From Zobellia roscoffensis (GTDB lineage Bacteria > Bacteroidota > Bacteroidia > Flavobacteriales > Flavobacteriaceae), in NCBI RefSeq assembly GCF_015330165.1, contig NZ_JADDXT010000002.1, positions 3,809,646 through 3,873,645 of the forward strand: 64,000 bases of DNA. The letters are read 5' to 3'. The notes below the pieces were generated by a model, which saw only the letters and a program-made list of their open reading frames with translations, had not been told where the DNA came from and did not search any database. A program made the position numbers and the translations under genes. Below are positions 27,850 through 35,895 of the stretch, one piece after another (position 1 is the first letter of the stretch; every line of letters starts with the position of its first letter).

Positions 27850-27886
27850 ATTGTTGTGAAACGCTAAAAATTGTGTGTTTTAGCGT
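27850..27886. promoter_or_regulatory. Shared 12-mer and perfect inverted repeat upstream of the TPR kinase
   Basis: ATTGTTGTGAAA at 27850-27861 is the exact reverse complement of the repeat unit at 46294-46305 before the other TPR kinase, and has the same orientation relative to its gene. It abuts a perfect 9-bp inverted repeat (ACGCTAAAA at 27861-27869 with TTTTAGCGT at 27878-27886, 8-nt loop). These look like regulatory sites; the role is inferred from position only. Confidence 0.5.
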
Positions 27887-28000
27887 GTGTATGTTGCACT
27901 TTGTCGATGATTTTTAGTTTTTTCTTGATCTTTAGGTATTCATTATCAACCTGTTCTAAGAGGTAATATAACCAAGTGTAAAAATAACAGAAGTTTTATT

Positions 28001-28031
28001 TTGAAAGATTACATGAAAAAAAGTATCTTTG
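28001..28031 (+). promoter_or_regulatory. Bacteroidota-type promoter of tRNA-His
   Basis: The -7 element TATCTTTG at 28024-28031 matches TAnnTTTG exactly, and a TTG of the -33 type lies 20 bp upstream at 28001-28003. It is 15 nt before the mature tRNA 5' end. Confidence 0.7.
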
Positions 28032-28046
28032 CAACCGCTTACAAAT

Positions 28047-28121
28047 GGTGGTTGTAGCTCAGCTGGTTAGAGCGCTTGATTGTGGTTCAAGAGGTCGCCG
28101 GTTCGAAACCGGTCTTCCACC
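28047..28121 (+). tRNA. tRNA-His (anticodon GTG)
   Basis: The cloverleaf reads clearly. The anticodon is GTG at 28082-28084 in a 7-nt loop closed by CTTGA/TCAAG; the T arm is GCCGG-TTCGAAA-CCGGT; the D arm is GCTC/GAGC. An extra G (28047) opposite C73 (28121) is the histidine identity element. CCA is not fully encoded (CCC then G). The acceptor stem has two adjacent T-T mismatches (pairs 5:68 and 6:67). Confidence 0.93.
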
Positions 28122-28127
28122 CCGAAA

Positions 28128-28162
28128 TAAAAAGCCTTGTCTTAATTGATAGGGCTTTTTTG
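28128..28162 (+). terminator. Terminator after tRNA-His
   Basis: AAAAAGCC near 28128-28135 pairs with GGCTTTTTT at 28153-28161 across a T-rich loop, and the downstream arm is itself U-rich. It ends the tRNA transcript 7 nt after the mature 3' end. Confidence 0.6.
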
Positions 28163-28190
28163 GTTTTCAATATTACTGAATTTATGGCAC

Positions 28191-28222
28191 AAAAAAACCT
28201 GCCGTTTCGGGCAGGTTTTTTC
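28191..28222. terminator. Bidirectional terminator between tRNA-His and the M28 peptidase gene
   Basis: AACCTGCC (28196-28203) and GGCAGGTT (28210-28217) form a perfect 8-bp stem with A- and T-runs on both sides. It serves the minus-strand peptidase gene, which ends 16 bp away, and may back up the tRNA terminator. Confidence 0.8.
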
Positions 28223-28237
28223 CAAAGTGTTTTAACT

Positions 28238-29806
28238 TTATTTAGCTGCTTTATCAACCACAATACGGTCTTTTCTATTCGCAACTTCCCAAGCGGTATA
28301 GAAAACTAAACGCGTACGGTTTTCTAAAAGGTCATAATTAATTTTATCCGGTGTATCTCCCGGTCTGTGGTAATCATCATGCGTACCATTAAAGTAGAAG
28401 ATGATCGGAATATTGTTCTTTGCAAAATTGTAGTGATCACTTCTATAGTAAAAACGGTTAGGGTCGTTTTCATCATTATAGGTGTAATCCAATTCAATAT
28501 TGGTGTATTTGGTATTGACCTCCTCAGATAGTTCGTGTAAATCGGTACTTAGTTTATCGGAACCTATCAAATAAATATAGTTTCGATCACCCGTACGTTT
28601 GGGGTCAATTCTACCTATCATATCAATATTAAGGTTGGCTACTGTATTTTCCAATGGAAAGATAGGATCGATATCCGCATAGTATTGAGAACCTAGTAGT
28701 CCTTTTTCTTCACCGGTAACATGTAAAAAAACAATGGAACGTTTGGGACCTTGCCCGGCATCCGCCGCTTTTTTAAAGGCTTGGGCAATTTCTAAAAGGC
28801 TAACTGTACCGGAACCATCATCATCGGCCCCATTATTGATTTCGCCATCTGCGGTAATACCAATATGATCTAAATGAGATGAGATAACCAAATATTCATT
28901 GGGCTTTTCAGAACCTTTTAGAACGGCAACTACATTTTCGGACTGAATACCGTCATTTTCGCTTCTCACATTTATGTCGAGTTTTTTAGCTATTTTTTTC
29001 GGTTTGTCGTCAGATTGAATTCCTGGTAATATAGCCTTCGCAAGTTTAGCATTGATCAAGAAATTAAAAAATTGGTCGGCTTCATCCTTTGCCAATTCCA
29101 TTCTACCGCTATCATTATTTTTCATCCACTGAAATCTACTTTTAAAGCGAGAAAAGTTAGTTTCGTCATAATAAAGAATGCCCTTAGCACCTTTTGAAGT
29201 AGCTAATTCTAAACGCTTGCCCAAGGATTCGGACATATTACTCCAGATAGATTTTTTTGAAGTTCCGGATAACAAGTAGTTTCCATTGGAATCCAGAGGT
29301 TCACCGGACTTTACCAAAACCACTTTTCCATTGACGTCAATATTCTTGTAATCTGAATAATCTCCTTCTTCAATACCGTAACCAGCATAAATAATAGTAT
29401 TAAAAGTCCCTTGTGCTTTTGAAAACGTCAAGAAATTTTCTCCCAAAGCGTACTCTGTGCCATCAATAGTAAGAGAACCGATAGGCAGCTCGCTGACTTC
29501 AAGTGGTACTTCTTGGTAGTAATTACCGTTCTTTTGAGCAGCTGGGATCCCCAGTTTTTCATATGCTGCTTTTAAATATTCAACCGCTTTTTTCTGTCCG
29601 GGTTTACCTGTTTCCCTACCTTCAAATTCATCTGAGGCATAGGTGTACAAGTGTTCTTTTAGTTCACTTTCGGTTATAGTCTCGGCGAAAGTTTCTGGGG
29701 TTTGAGCAGATTTAGTAGCTACAGTTTTATTTCCATCGGAAACAGTGGTTTGCGATGAATTACAGGCCATAGCCAATCCTATGCTAAGGATTATGAGTTT
29801 TTTCAT
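28238..29806 (-). CDS. M28-family zinc aminopeptidase, lipoprotein with PA domain
   Basis: This 522-residue exported peptidase has a signal peptide ending AMAC (lipidated Cys15). A PA-type insert at about 120-270 precedes the M28 catalytic domain. Zinc ligands and catalytic residues can be read in order: SSHLDHIG, NNGADDDGSGT, HVTGEEKGLLGS, NIDMIGR and YRSDHYNFAK. It is a co-catalytic di-zinc exopeptidase of the periplasm or cell surface. It is transcribed alone, ends at a strong terminator, and is divergent from the aldose epimerase gene. Confidence 0.94.
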   Translation of the reverse strand: MKKLIILSIGLAMACNSSQTTVSDGNKTVATKSAQTPETFAETITESELKEHLYTYASDEFEGRETGKPGQKKAVEYLKAAYEKLGIPAAQKNGNYYQEVPLEVSELPIGSLTIDGTEYALGENFLTFSKAQGTFNTIIYAGYGIEEGDYSDYKNIDVNGKVVLVKSGEPLDSNGNYLLSGTSKKSIWSNMSESLGKRLELATSKGAKGILYYDETNFSRFKSRFQWMKNNDSGRMELAKDEADQFFNFLINAKLAKAILPGIQSDDKPKKIAKKLDINVRSENDGIQSENVVAVLKGSEKPNEYLVISSHLDHIGITADGEINNGADDDGSGTVSLLEIAQAFKKAADAGQGPKRSIVFLHVTGEEKGLLGSQYYADIDPIFPLENTVANLNIDMIGRIDPKRTGDRNYIYLIGSDKLSTDLHELSEEVNTKYTNIELDYTYNDENDPNRFYYRSDHYNFAKNNIPIIFYFNGTHDDYHRPGDTPDKINYDLLENRTRLVFYTAWEVANRKDRIVVDKAAK

Positions 29807-29954
29807 GTTGTATGAGTTATGCTTTCATAAAGTTTCCAAAAATAATGAAAACAAATAGAACCGGTCTCTTGCTAGATAATATTTAGTACGCAGGTCCATT
29901 ACTTTTTTAATTAAATTGCTCAAGGTTTTATCAAATCTAGATATCTTTATTATT

Positions 29955-31142
29955 ATGAAAATTATAAAACTACTAATCGCTTGTAGCCTTGCCAGTACTA
30001 TAAGCATTTCTTGTAATCAAAAGAAAAAAGAAAAAATGACCGAATCCGTTTTAGAAACACCAAGAGCTAAATATGAGCAAAATATTAACGCAGCAGATTT
30101 TACTAGAACTATTGAAGGAGATTCTGTAAAGTTCTACGTTCTAACTAATGCCAATGGTATGGAGGTTACTTTTACAAATTACGGTCAGCGTTTAGTCTCC
30201 TTATATGTGCCGGATAGAGATGGTAAGTTTGATGATGTGGTTTTGGGTTTTGATAATTTGGAGGATTATAGAGCAAAAAAGAACTTTTTTGGCGCAGTAA
30301 TAGGTAGATACGGAAATCGTATAGCAAAAGGAAAATTTACTTTAGATAATAAAACCTATGATTTAGCTATTAATAATAATGAAAACCACCTTCATGGAGG
30401 TTTGGTTGGTTTTGAGAGCGTAGTTTGGAAGGTTGATGACCATACGGATAACAGTATTAGTTTTAGCCGTGTTTCACCAGATATGGAAGAAGGATATCCC
30501 GGTAATTTAGATGTTAAGGTGAGTTATATACTTACGGATGATAATGCACTACAAATTAATTATGAGGCAAGAACGGATAAGCCAACCTATGTAAACCTGA
30601 CCAATCATTCTTTTTTTAACCTGAAAGGTGAAGGCGAGGGAACTGTAAACGACCATATAGTAATATTGAACGCAGATAAGTTCACGCCTGTGGATAGTGG
30701 ATTGATTCCTACTGGAGAATTGATGAATGTAGCAGGGACTCCGTTTGATTTTAGAACTCCAAAAGCTATAGGAAAAGATATTGAAGTTGATTTTGACCAG
30801 CTGAAGTTAGGAAATGGATATGACCATAACTTTGTTCTTAATGAAGTGCCTAAAAACCGTGAGGGCTTAACATTTGCAGCTAAGGTAGTGGAGCCCAATA
30901 GTGGGCGCACATTAGAGGTATACACTTCTGAACCTGGGGTTCAGTTTTATGGAGGCAACTTTTTGAACGGATCGGATTTAGGTAAAAGTGGAAAACCTTA
31001 TGTTCGTAGAGGCTCTTTTTGTTTGGAAACACAACATTTTCCTGACTCTCCCAATCATCCTGAATTTCCGAGTACGCGCTTAGAACCAGGAGAAACATAT
31101 ATTTCTTATTGTACATATAAGTTTGGTGTTACAGAAAACTAG
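29955..31142 (+). CDS. Aldose 1-epimerase, lipoprotein
   Basis: This is a galactose-mutarotase-type enzyme of 395 residues from the ATG at 29955. An in-frame TTG 39 bp upstream is rejected because starting at the ATG gives a clean lipoprotein signal (LLIACS...ISISC). Family motifs are GRYGNRIAKG, NHLHGG (one catalytic His), LTNHSFFNL (second His) and the C-terminal LETQHFPDSPNHP. It interconverts sugar anomers, here outside the cytoplasm. It is convergent with the AraC gene (9 bp apart). Whether it serves the glycan locus is not shown. Confidence 0.92.
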   Translation: MKIIKLLIACSLASTISISCNQKKKEKMTESVLETPRAKYEQNINAADFTRTIEGDSVKFYVLTNANGMEVTFTNYGQRLVSLYVPDRDGKFDDVVLGFDNLEDYRAKKNFFGAVIGRYGNRIAKGKFTLDNKTYDLAINNNENHLHGGLVGFESVVWKVDDHTDNSISFSRVSPDMEEGYPGNLDVKVSYILTDDNALQINYEARTDKPTYVNLTNHSFFNLKGEGEGTVNDHIVILNADKFTPVDSGLIPTGELMNVAGTPFDFRTPKAIGKDIEVDFDQLKLGNGYDHNFVLNEVPKNREGLTFAAKVVEPNSGRTLEVYTSEPGVQFYGGNFLNGSDLGKSGKPYVRRGSFCLETQHFPDSPNHPEFPSTRLEPGETYISYCTYKFGVTEN

Positions 31143-31151
31143 AGTGTGTCT

Positions 31152-32012
31152 TTAAGTAGGTTTTATTCCTTTTTGCTGAGCAACAAACCTAGAAGGAATC
31201 ACATTTTTTAGTTTTTTGAATTGTCGATTGAAGTTGGAAATGGAAGTAAACCCAGATTGTTCCGAAATTTCCAGAATTGAAAGTTGGTCTGCTTCTCGGT
31301 TTAGGAGCTGGCAGGCATGTTCAATACGAAGCTCAATCAAAAATTGAAAAAACGTCTTGTTTGTGTGCTGTTTAAAAAATTTGCAAAAAGCATTGGGTGT
31401 CATGTGTACTTGGCTAGAAGCCATATTTAAATCTATCTCGTTTTGAAAGTGGGTTACCACATAATCAAAAATAGTTCGCATACGTTCACCTTGTGAGCTT
31501 CCAATTTTTTTAGGGTAGACAAAGTTCGTCAAGGTCTTTTTATCAGCATTAATCAAATTTTTCAGCAATTGAATAAAACAAATAAAACGGTCTAGTTTTT
31601 CTAAACTAGGAAGCGTTATCATGGCTTTGTGAATGGCATCCCTATTCCCTAGTACTTTAAACCCTTCTTTTGATGCATTTATAAATGCCTGTAATTCTTC
31701 TAGGTCGGGCAGGGCAAAAAACGATTCTCCAAAAGTGGTTTCTGTAAAAAATATAGAAATTTTATGAGCCATATCATCCAATCTGTCATTTTTGAATAAG
31801 TGAGGACTATGTGATCCAATTACAAAAAAATCTCCATCTTTAAAAGGGTGAACACTATCACCAATAATCAGTTTCCCCGTTGCCTTTACAATTAATGTAA
31901 GTTGTATTTCTGCATGTTGGTGCAGTTTATTGTAGAACACAAATTCGCGGTCTACTTGTACAATTAGATTCTGGTGTAAAGGTTTCGGTACCTGAAACGG
32001 ATGTACTTTCAT
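31152..32012 (-). CDS. AraC-family transcriptional regulator
   Basis: This 286-residue regulator has a cupin-type sensing domain at about 15-90 (HAEIQLTLIVKATGKLIIGD, FKDGDFFVIGSHSPH) and a C-terminal double helix-turn-helix at about 185-280 (NMASSQVHMTPNAFCKFFKQHTNKT, ISEQSGFTSISNFNRQFKK). It is divergent from the hydroxyproline genes, with 143 bp of AT-rich DNA between them. The likely role is control of that operon in response to hydroxyproline or an intermediate, inferred from position. Confidence 0.92.
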   Translation of the reverse strand: MKVHPFQVPKPLHQNLIVQVDREFVFYNKLHQHAEIQLTLIVKATGKLIIGDSVHPFKDGDFFVIGSHSPHLFKNDRLDDMAHKISIFFTETTFGESFFALPDLEELQAFINASKEGFKVLGNRDAIHKAMITLPSLEKLDRFICFIQLLKNLINADKKTLTNFVYPKKIGSSQGERMRTIFDYVVTHFQNEIDLNMASSQVHMTPNAFCKFFKQHTNKTFFQFLIELRIEHACQLLNREADQLSILEISEQSGFTSISNFNRQFKKLKNVIPSRFVAQQKGIKPT

Positions 32013-32122
32013 AGAATTAAATAAGAGTATTTAATACAGTTTTTGGTATTGTTGAATATTAAATGGATAATATAGTCTAATTTTTTGATAAAATTATCTA
32101 ATTCTACATCATGAAAGCTATT

Positions 32123-32130
32123 TAATTTTG
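32123..32130 (+). promoter_or_regulatory. -7 promoter element of the hydroxyproline operon
   Basis: TAATTTTG fits TAnnTTTG exactly and lies 25 nt before the start of the DapA-family gene. No clear -33 element was found, which would fit an activator-dependent promoter under the divergent AraC protein. Confidence 0.45.
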
Positions 32131-32155
32131 AATGATATAATTAAAAGGCAATCAC

Positions 32156-33094
32156 ATGAAATTTGAATGGAAAGGCGTTATGCCAGCGGTAACCACAAAA
32201 TTTAATCCGGACGATACACTGGATTTGAAAATGTTCAAAACCAATATAGAAGCTCAAATAGAAGCAGGGGTTCACGGTATTGTTTTGGGAGGTTCTCTAG
32301 GCGAGGCGAGTACGTTAACGGCAGAGGAAAAAATCATTTTGATTAAAGAAACCATTACAATCGTTGACGGCAAGATTCCTGTAATTATGACCATTGCTGA
32401 ACAGGCTACAAAAGTGGCGCTTCAAGCGGTAAAAGATGCAGAAGAGAGTGGTGCGGACGGATTAATGATTCTTCCACCAATGCGCTACAAATCTACCGAT
32501 ATAGAGACTGTTGAATATTTTAAGGAAATAGCGGGGAGTACAGAACTTCCTATTATGATTTACAATAACCCCATAGATTATAAAATAGAGGTTACCGTTG
32601 GTATGTTCAAAGAATTAATGCAGTTAAAAAATATAACTGCCGTAAAAGAGTCAACTAGAGATATAATTAATATTGGACGTTTACGAAATAAATTTGGCTC
32701 GGACCTTAGTATTTTAACGGGTGTAGACCCTTTGGCTTTAGAAAGTCTTCTTATTGGAGCTGATGGTTGGGTAGCGGGTCTAGTTTGCGCTTTTCCTGCA
32801 GAAACTGTTGCTATTTATGAATTGGCTAAAGCGGGTTATACCAAGGAAGCTACTGAAATTTACCGTTGGTTTCTGCCTTTATTGGAGCTGGATATAAGTC
32901 CACAGTTGGTACAGAATATTAAATTAGCAGAGGTAGCTACAGGTATAGGCACGGAAACTGTAAGAAAACCAAGACTTCCATTACAGGGAGATGAACGAGA
33001 AAGAGTTTTAAAAGTAATTGAAAAGGGTTTGAAAAGCAGACCCCAATTGCCTGATTATAAAAACTTAACTATTGTAAATAAACAATTGGTTTAG
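32156..33094 (+). CDS. DapA-family pyrroline-4-hydroxy-2-carboxylate deaminase (hydroxyproline pathway)
   Basis: This 312-residue TIM-barrel enzyme of the dihydrodipicolinate synthase superfamily has a GGSLGEASTL motif near 45-54, the catalytic Tyr136 in IYNNP and the Schiff-base Lys164 in AVKES. Alone it could be DapA, NanA or another aldolase. Neighbours encoding hydroxyproline epimerase, an FAD oxidase and a semialdehyde dehydrogenase point to the deaminase that converts pyrroline-4-hydroxy-2-carboxylate to 2-oxoglutarate semialdehyde. It is the first gene of the operon. Confidence 0.88.
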   Translation: MKFEWKGVMPAVTTKFNPDDTLDLKMFKTNIEAQIEAGVHGIVLGGSLGEASTLTAEEKIILIKETITIVDGKIPVIMTIAEQATKVALQAVKDAEESGADGLMILPPMRYKSTDIETVEYFKEIAGSTELPIMIYNNPIDYKIEVTVGMFKELMQLKNITAVKESTRDIINIGRLRNKFGSDLSILTGVDPLALESLLIGADGWVAGLVCAFPAETVAIYELAKAGYTKEATEIYRWFLPLLELDISPQLVQNIKLAEVATGIGTETVRKPRLPLQGDERERVLKVIEKGLKSRPQLPDYKNLTIVNKQLV

Positions 33095-33258
33095 TGCTAT
33101 AATCTTATTCACCTTCTGAAGGTACAGTCATAAAATAGGTTAGTAAAAAGAGGTGTTATCGTTGTTTAAATAAGTAAAAGTCTTTCTATCAAATTCTTGG
33201 TGCTTAGTACCAAATATAGTAGCTTCATACCCATTGTTAAGAGTTGAAATATCAAACT

Positions 33259-34845
33259 ATGATTACAGGAAAAAATTATATAGGAAATGAACTTTCGTCA
33301 AGTGGAATGGAAACATATAAAACCTTTGATCCAAAATTAAACTTGGAGACCGAATGGACTTTTCATGAAGCCACAAAAGAAGAAATAGATGGTGCTGTTA
33401 GTAAGGCGAGTGAAGCTTTCCAAAGCTACAAAACATTTTCAGGCGAAAAAAAAGCTGAATTTTTAGAAGCAATTGCCGAAGAAATAGAGGCTTTAGGCGA
33501 TGAAGTTATACAGGTCTATTGCAAGGAATCCGGCTTACCGGAGGGCAGAGCAATTGGTGAACGTGGCCGTACTATGGGGCAGCTAAGGGCGTTTGCTCAA
33601 TTGTTAAAGGAAGGTTCTTGGGTTGAAGCTACAATTGATACCGCTCAACCGGATAGGAAACCTTTACCCAAAATTGATTTACGTAAAATGTTACTTCCTA
33701 TTGGCCCTATTGCGGTTTTTGGTTCTAGTAACTTTCCATTTGCATTCTCTACCGCCGGTGGTGATACGGCCAGTGCATTGGCATCAGGTTGTCCGGTAAT
33801 TGTAAAAAGTCACCCTATGCACGCTGCTACTGGGGAACTCATTTCTTCAGCGGTAATTAAAGCGGCAGAACGTACAAATATGCCAGATGGTGTTTTTTCA
33901 AATTTAAACAGCAGTGGTATTGAAGTAGGTCAGCAATTGGTACTGCACCCAAAAATTAAAGGTGTTGGTTTTACGGGTAGTATTAAAGGAGGAACGGCAC
34001 TTTATAAATTGGCAAATGAACGTAAGGAACCTATTCCTGTTTTTGCGGAAATGGGAAGTATTAACCCTGTTCTTGCTCTGCCTTCCGCTTTGCGAGAAAA
34101 AGGACTAGATTGGGCCAAACAATATGCGGGTTCAGTTATGTTGGGTGCGGGTCAGTTTTGTACCAATCCAGGGTTGATATTGGGGATAAAGAGCACTTCG
34201 CTAGATGTGTTTATTAATGCCTTAGGCGAGGAAATAGATAAATTGGAGCCTACATGTATGCTACACCCTAATATTCATAGCAATTATGAAAAAGGGAAGA
34301 AAGAGATGTCTTCCCAAGGCGGTACGGATGTGGTTGCGGAATATGAGAAGTCTGTTGCCCCAAATTATGCACAGCAGAAGGTTTTGACAGTAAATGGAAC
34401 CAATTTTTTGAAAAACCCCAAATTACATCAAGAAGTGTTCGGTCCTTTTTCTGTTGTGGTAAGATGTGCCGATGCAAAGGAATTGACGGAAATCCTAAAT
34501 CGCTTAGAGGGGCAATTAACGGGAACTGTGCTCGGTAATGCAGACGAATTAAAATTGTACCGTACGGCAGTAAACGCTTTGCAAGGTAGAGTAGGACGTA
34601 TAATTTTTAACGGAGTGCCTACAGGGGTAGAGGTCTGCCCTTCTATGCAACACGGTGGGCCGTTTCCGGCCAGCACGGATAGTCGGTTTACTTCGGTTGG
34701 AGTTTCTGCGGTTAAGCGCTGGGTGCGACCGGTTTCTTTCCAGAACTGGCCTCAGGAAGCATTACCGGAGGCGTTACAAAATGAGAATCCACTTTCTATA
34801 ATGCGAATTGTAGACAGCGAGCATACAAGTAAAAAAATAGAATAA
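33259..34845 (+). CDS. 2-oxoglutarate semialdehyde (2,5-dioxovalerate) dehydrogenase
   Basis: This 528-residue aldehyde dehydrogenase starts at the ATG at 33259; an in-frame TTG 15 bp upstream is less likely. The catalytic Cys301 is in GAGQFCTNPG, the general-base Glu is in FAEMGSINP, and GSSNFPFAFS and FTGSIKGG form the NAD(P) pocket. It belongs to the branch that oxidises 2-oxoglutarate semialdehyde to 2-oxoglutarate, the last step of hydroxyproline breakdown. The preceding gap of about 160 bp carries no obvious terminator. Confidence 0.9.
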   Translation: MITGKNYIGNELSSSGMETYKTFDPKLNLETEWTFHEATKEEIDGAVSKASEAFQSYKTFSGEKKAEFLEAIAEEIEALGDEVIQVYCKESGLPEGRAIGERGRTMGQLRAFAQLLKEGSWVEATIDTAQPDRKPLPKIDLRKMLLPIGPIAVFGSSNFPFAFSTAGGDTASALASGCPVIVKSHPMHAATGELISSAVIKAAERTNMPDGVFSNLNSSGIEVGQQLVLHPKIKGVGFTGSIKGGTALYKLANERKEPIPVFAEMGSINPVLALPSALREKGLDWAKQYAGSVMLGAGQFCTNPGLILGIKSTSLDVFINALGEEIDKLEPTCMLHPNIHSNYEKGKKEMSSQGGTDVVAEYEKSVAPNYAQQKVLTVNGTNFLKNPKLHQEVFGPFSVVVRCADAKELTEILNRLEGQLTGTVLGNADELKLYRTAVNALQGRVGRIIFNGVPTGVEVCPSMQHGGPFPASTDSRFTSVGVSAVKRWVRPVSFQNWPQEALPEALQNENPLSIMRIVDSEHTSKKIE

Positions 34846-34875
34846 AACTATAGTTATTTAAGAAATAGTTGAGTT

Positions 34876-35883
34876 ATGGCAACTAGCATTTTCAGATGTA
34901 TTGATGCACACACTTGTGGAAACCCTGTTAGGGTAGTTGCTGAAGGCGGTCCAGAACTCAGAGGTTCATCTATGAGTGAAAAACGCCAGCATTTTCTAAA
35001 AGAATATGACTGGATAAGAAAAGGGCTCATGTTTGAACCGCGAGGTCATGATATGATGAGTGGGAGCATTTTTTATCCGCCTGCAAATCCTGAAAACGAT
35101 TTTGGGATTCTTTTTATTGAAACGAGTGGGTGCTTGCCCATGTGCGGTCACGGAACTATAGGAGCGATAACCATAGGTATCGAAGAGGGCTTGTTAAGAC
35201 CTAAAACTCCAGGGGAGATACGTATGGAAACTCCAGCTGGTTTAGTAAAAATCACTTATCAACAAACTGATAAAAAGGTAGATTGGGTAAAGTTAACAAA
35301 CGTAAAATCTTATCTGGCAGCTACAGATTTAACTATAAAAAGCTCGGTTTTAGGTGAATTGATATTTGATGTTTCTTATGGAGGGAATTTTTATGCCATA
35401 ATGGATCCACAAAAAAACTTCTCGGGAATTCAAGATTTTTCTGCAGGCAAGCTGGTGCAATTAAGTAAAGAAATTCGTGATAAAATAAATACTGAATATC
35501 CGGATACATTTATTCATCCGGATGATAAAACCATTAATGGCGTCAGTCATATTTTGTGGACAGGAAAAACTATTTCCCCAGAAGCAACTGCTAGAAATGC
35601 CGTTTTTTATGGGGATAAAGCAATTGATAGATCTCCCTGTGGCACAGGCACTTCTGCAAGAATGGCTCAATGGTACGCCAAAGGAAAGTTGAAAATAGGG
35701 GAAGCATTTGTTCATGAGAGCTTTATAGGTTCAAAATTTATCGGCCGTGTAGAGGAGGAGACCGTTTTGAATGGGATGACGGCAATCTACCCCAGTATTC
35801 AAGGGTGGGCCAAAATATACGGTCATAATACAATTACAATAGATGATGATGACCCTTACGCACATGGGTTTCAGGTGATATAA
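34876..35883 (+). CDS. 4-hydroxyproline 2-epimerase
   Basis: This 335-residue proline racemase superfamily enzyme has both catalytic cysteines: Cys90 in MCGHGTIG and Cys255 in DRSPCGTGTSA. The Cys/Cys pair separates epimerases/racemases from trans-3-hydroxyproline dehydratases, which carry Thr at the second site. It inverts C2 of trans-4-hydroxy-L-proline to cis-4-hydroxy-D-proline. It starts 30 bp after the dehydrogenase gene, and the FAD oxidase gene follows after 12 bp. Confidence 0.93.
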   Translation: MATSIFRCIDAHTCGNPVRVVAEGGPELRGSSMSEKRQHFLKEYDWIRKGLMFEPRGHDMMSGSIFYPPANPENDFGILFIETSGCLPMCGHGTIGAITIGIEEGLLRPKTPGEIRMETPAGLVKITYQQTDKKVDWVKLTNVKSYLAATDLTIKSSVLGELIFDVSYGGNFYAIMDPQKNFSGIQDFSAGKLVQLSKEIRDKINTEYPDTFIHPDDKTINGVSHILWTGKTISPEATARNAVFYGDKAIDRSPCGTGTSARMAQWYAKGKLKIGEAFVHESFIGSKFIGRVEEETVLNGMTAIYPSIQGWAKIYGHNTITIDDDDPYAHGFQVI

Positions 35884-35895
35884 TACAGAAGAGAA

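Noticed and set aside
28076..28309. 77-codon open frame across tRNA-His
   Set aside because: It overlaps the tRNA, two terminators and the end of the peptidase gene.
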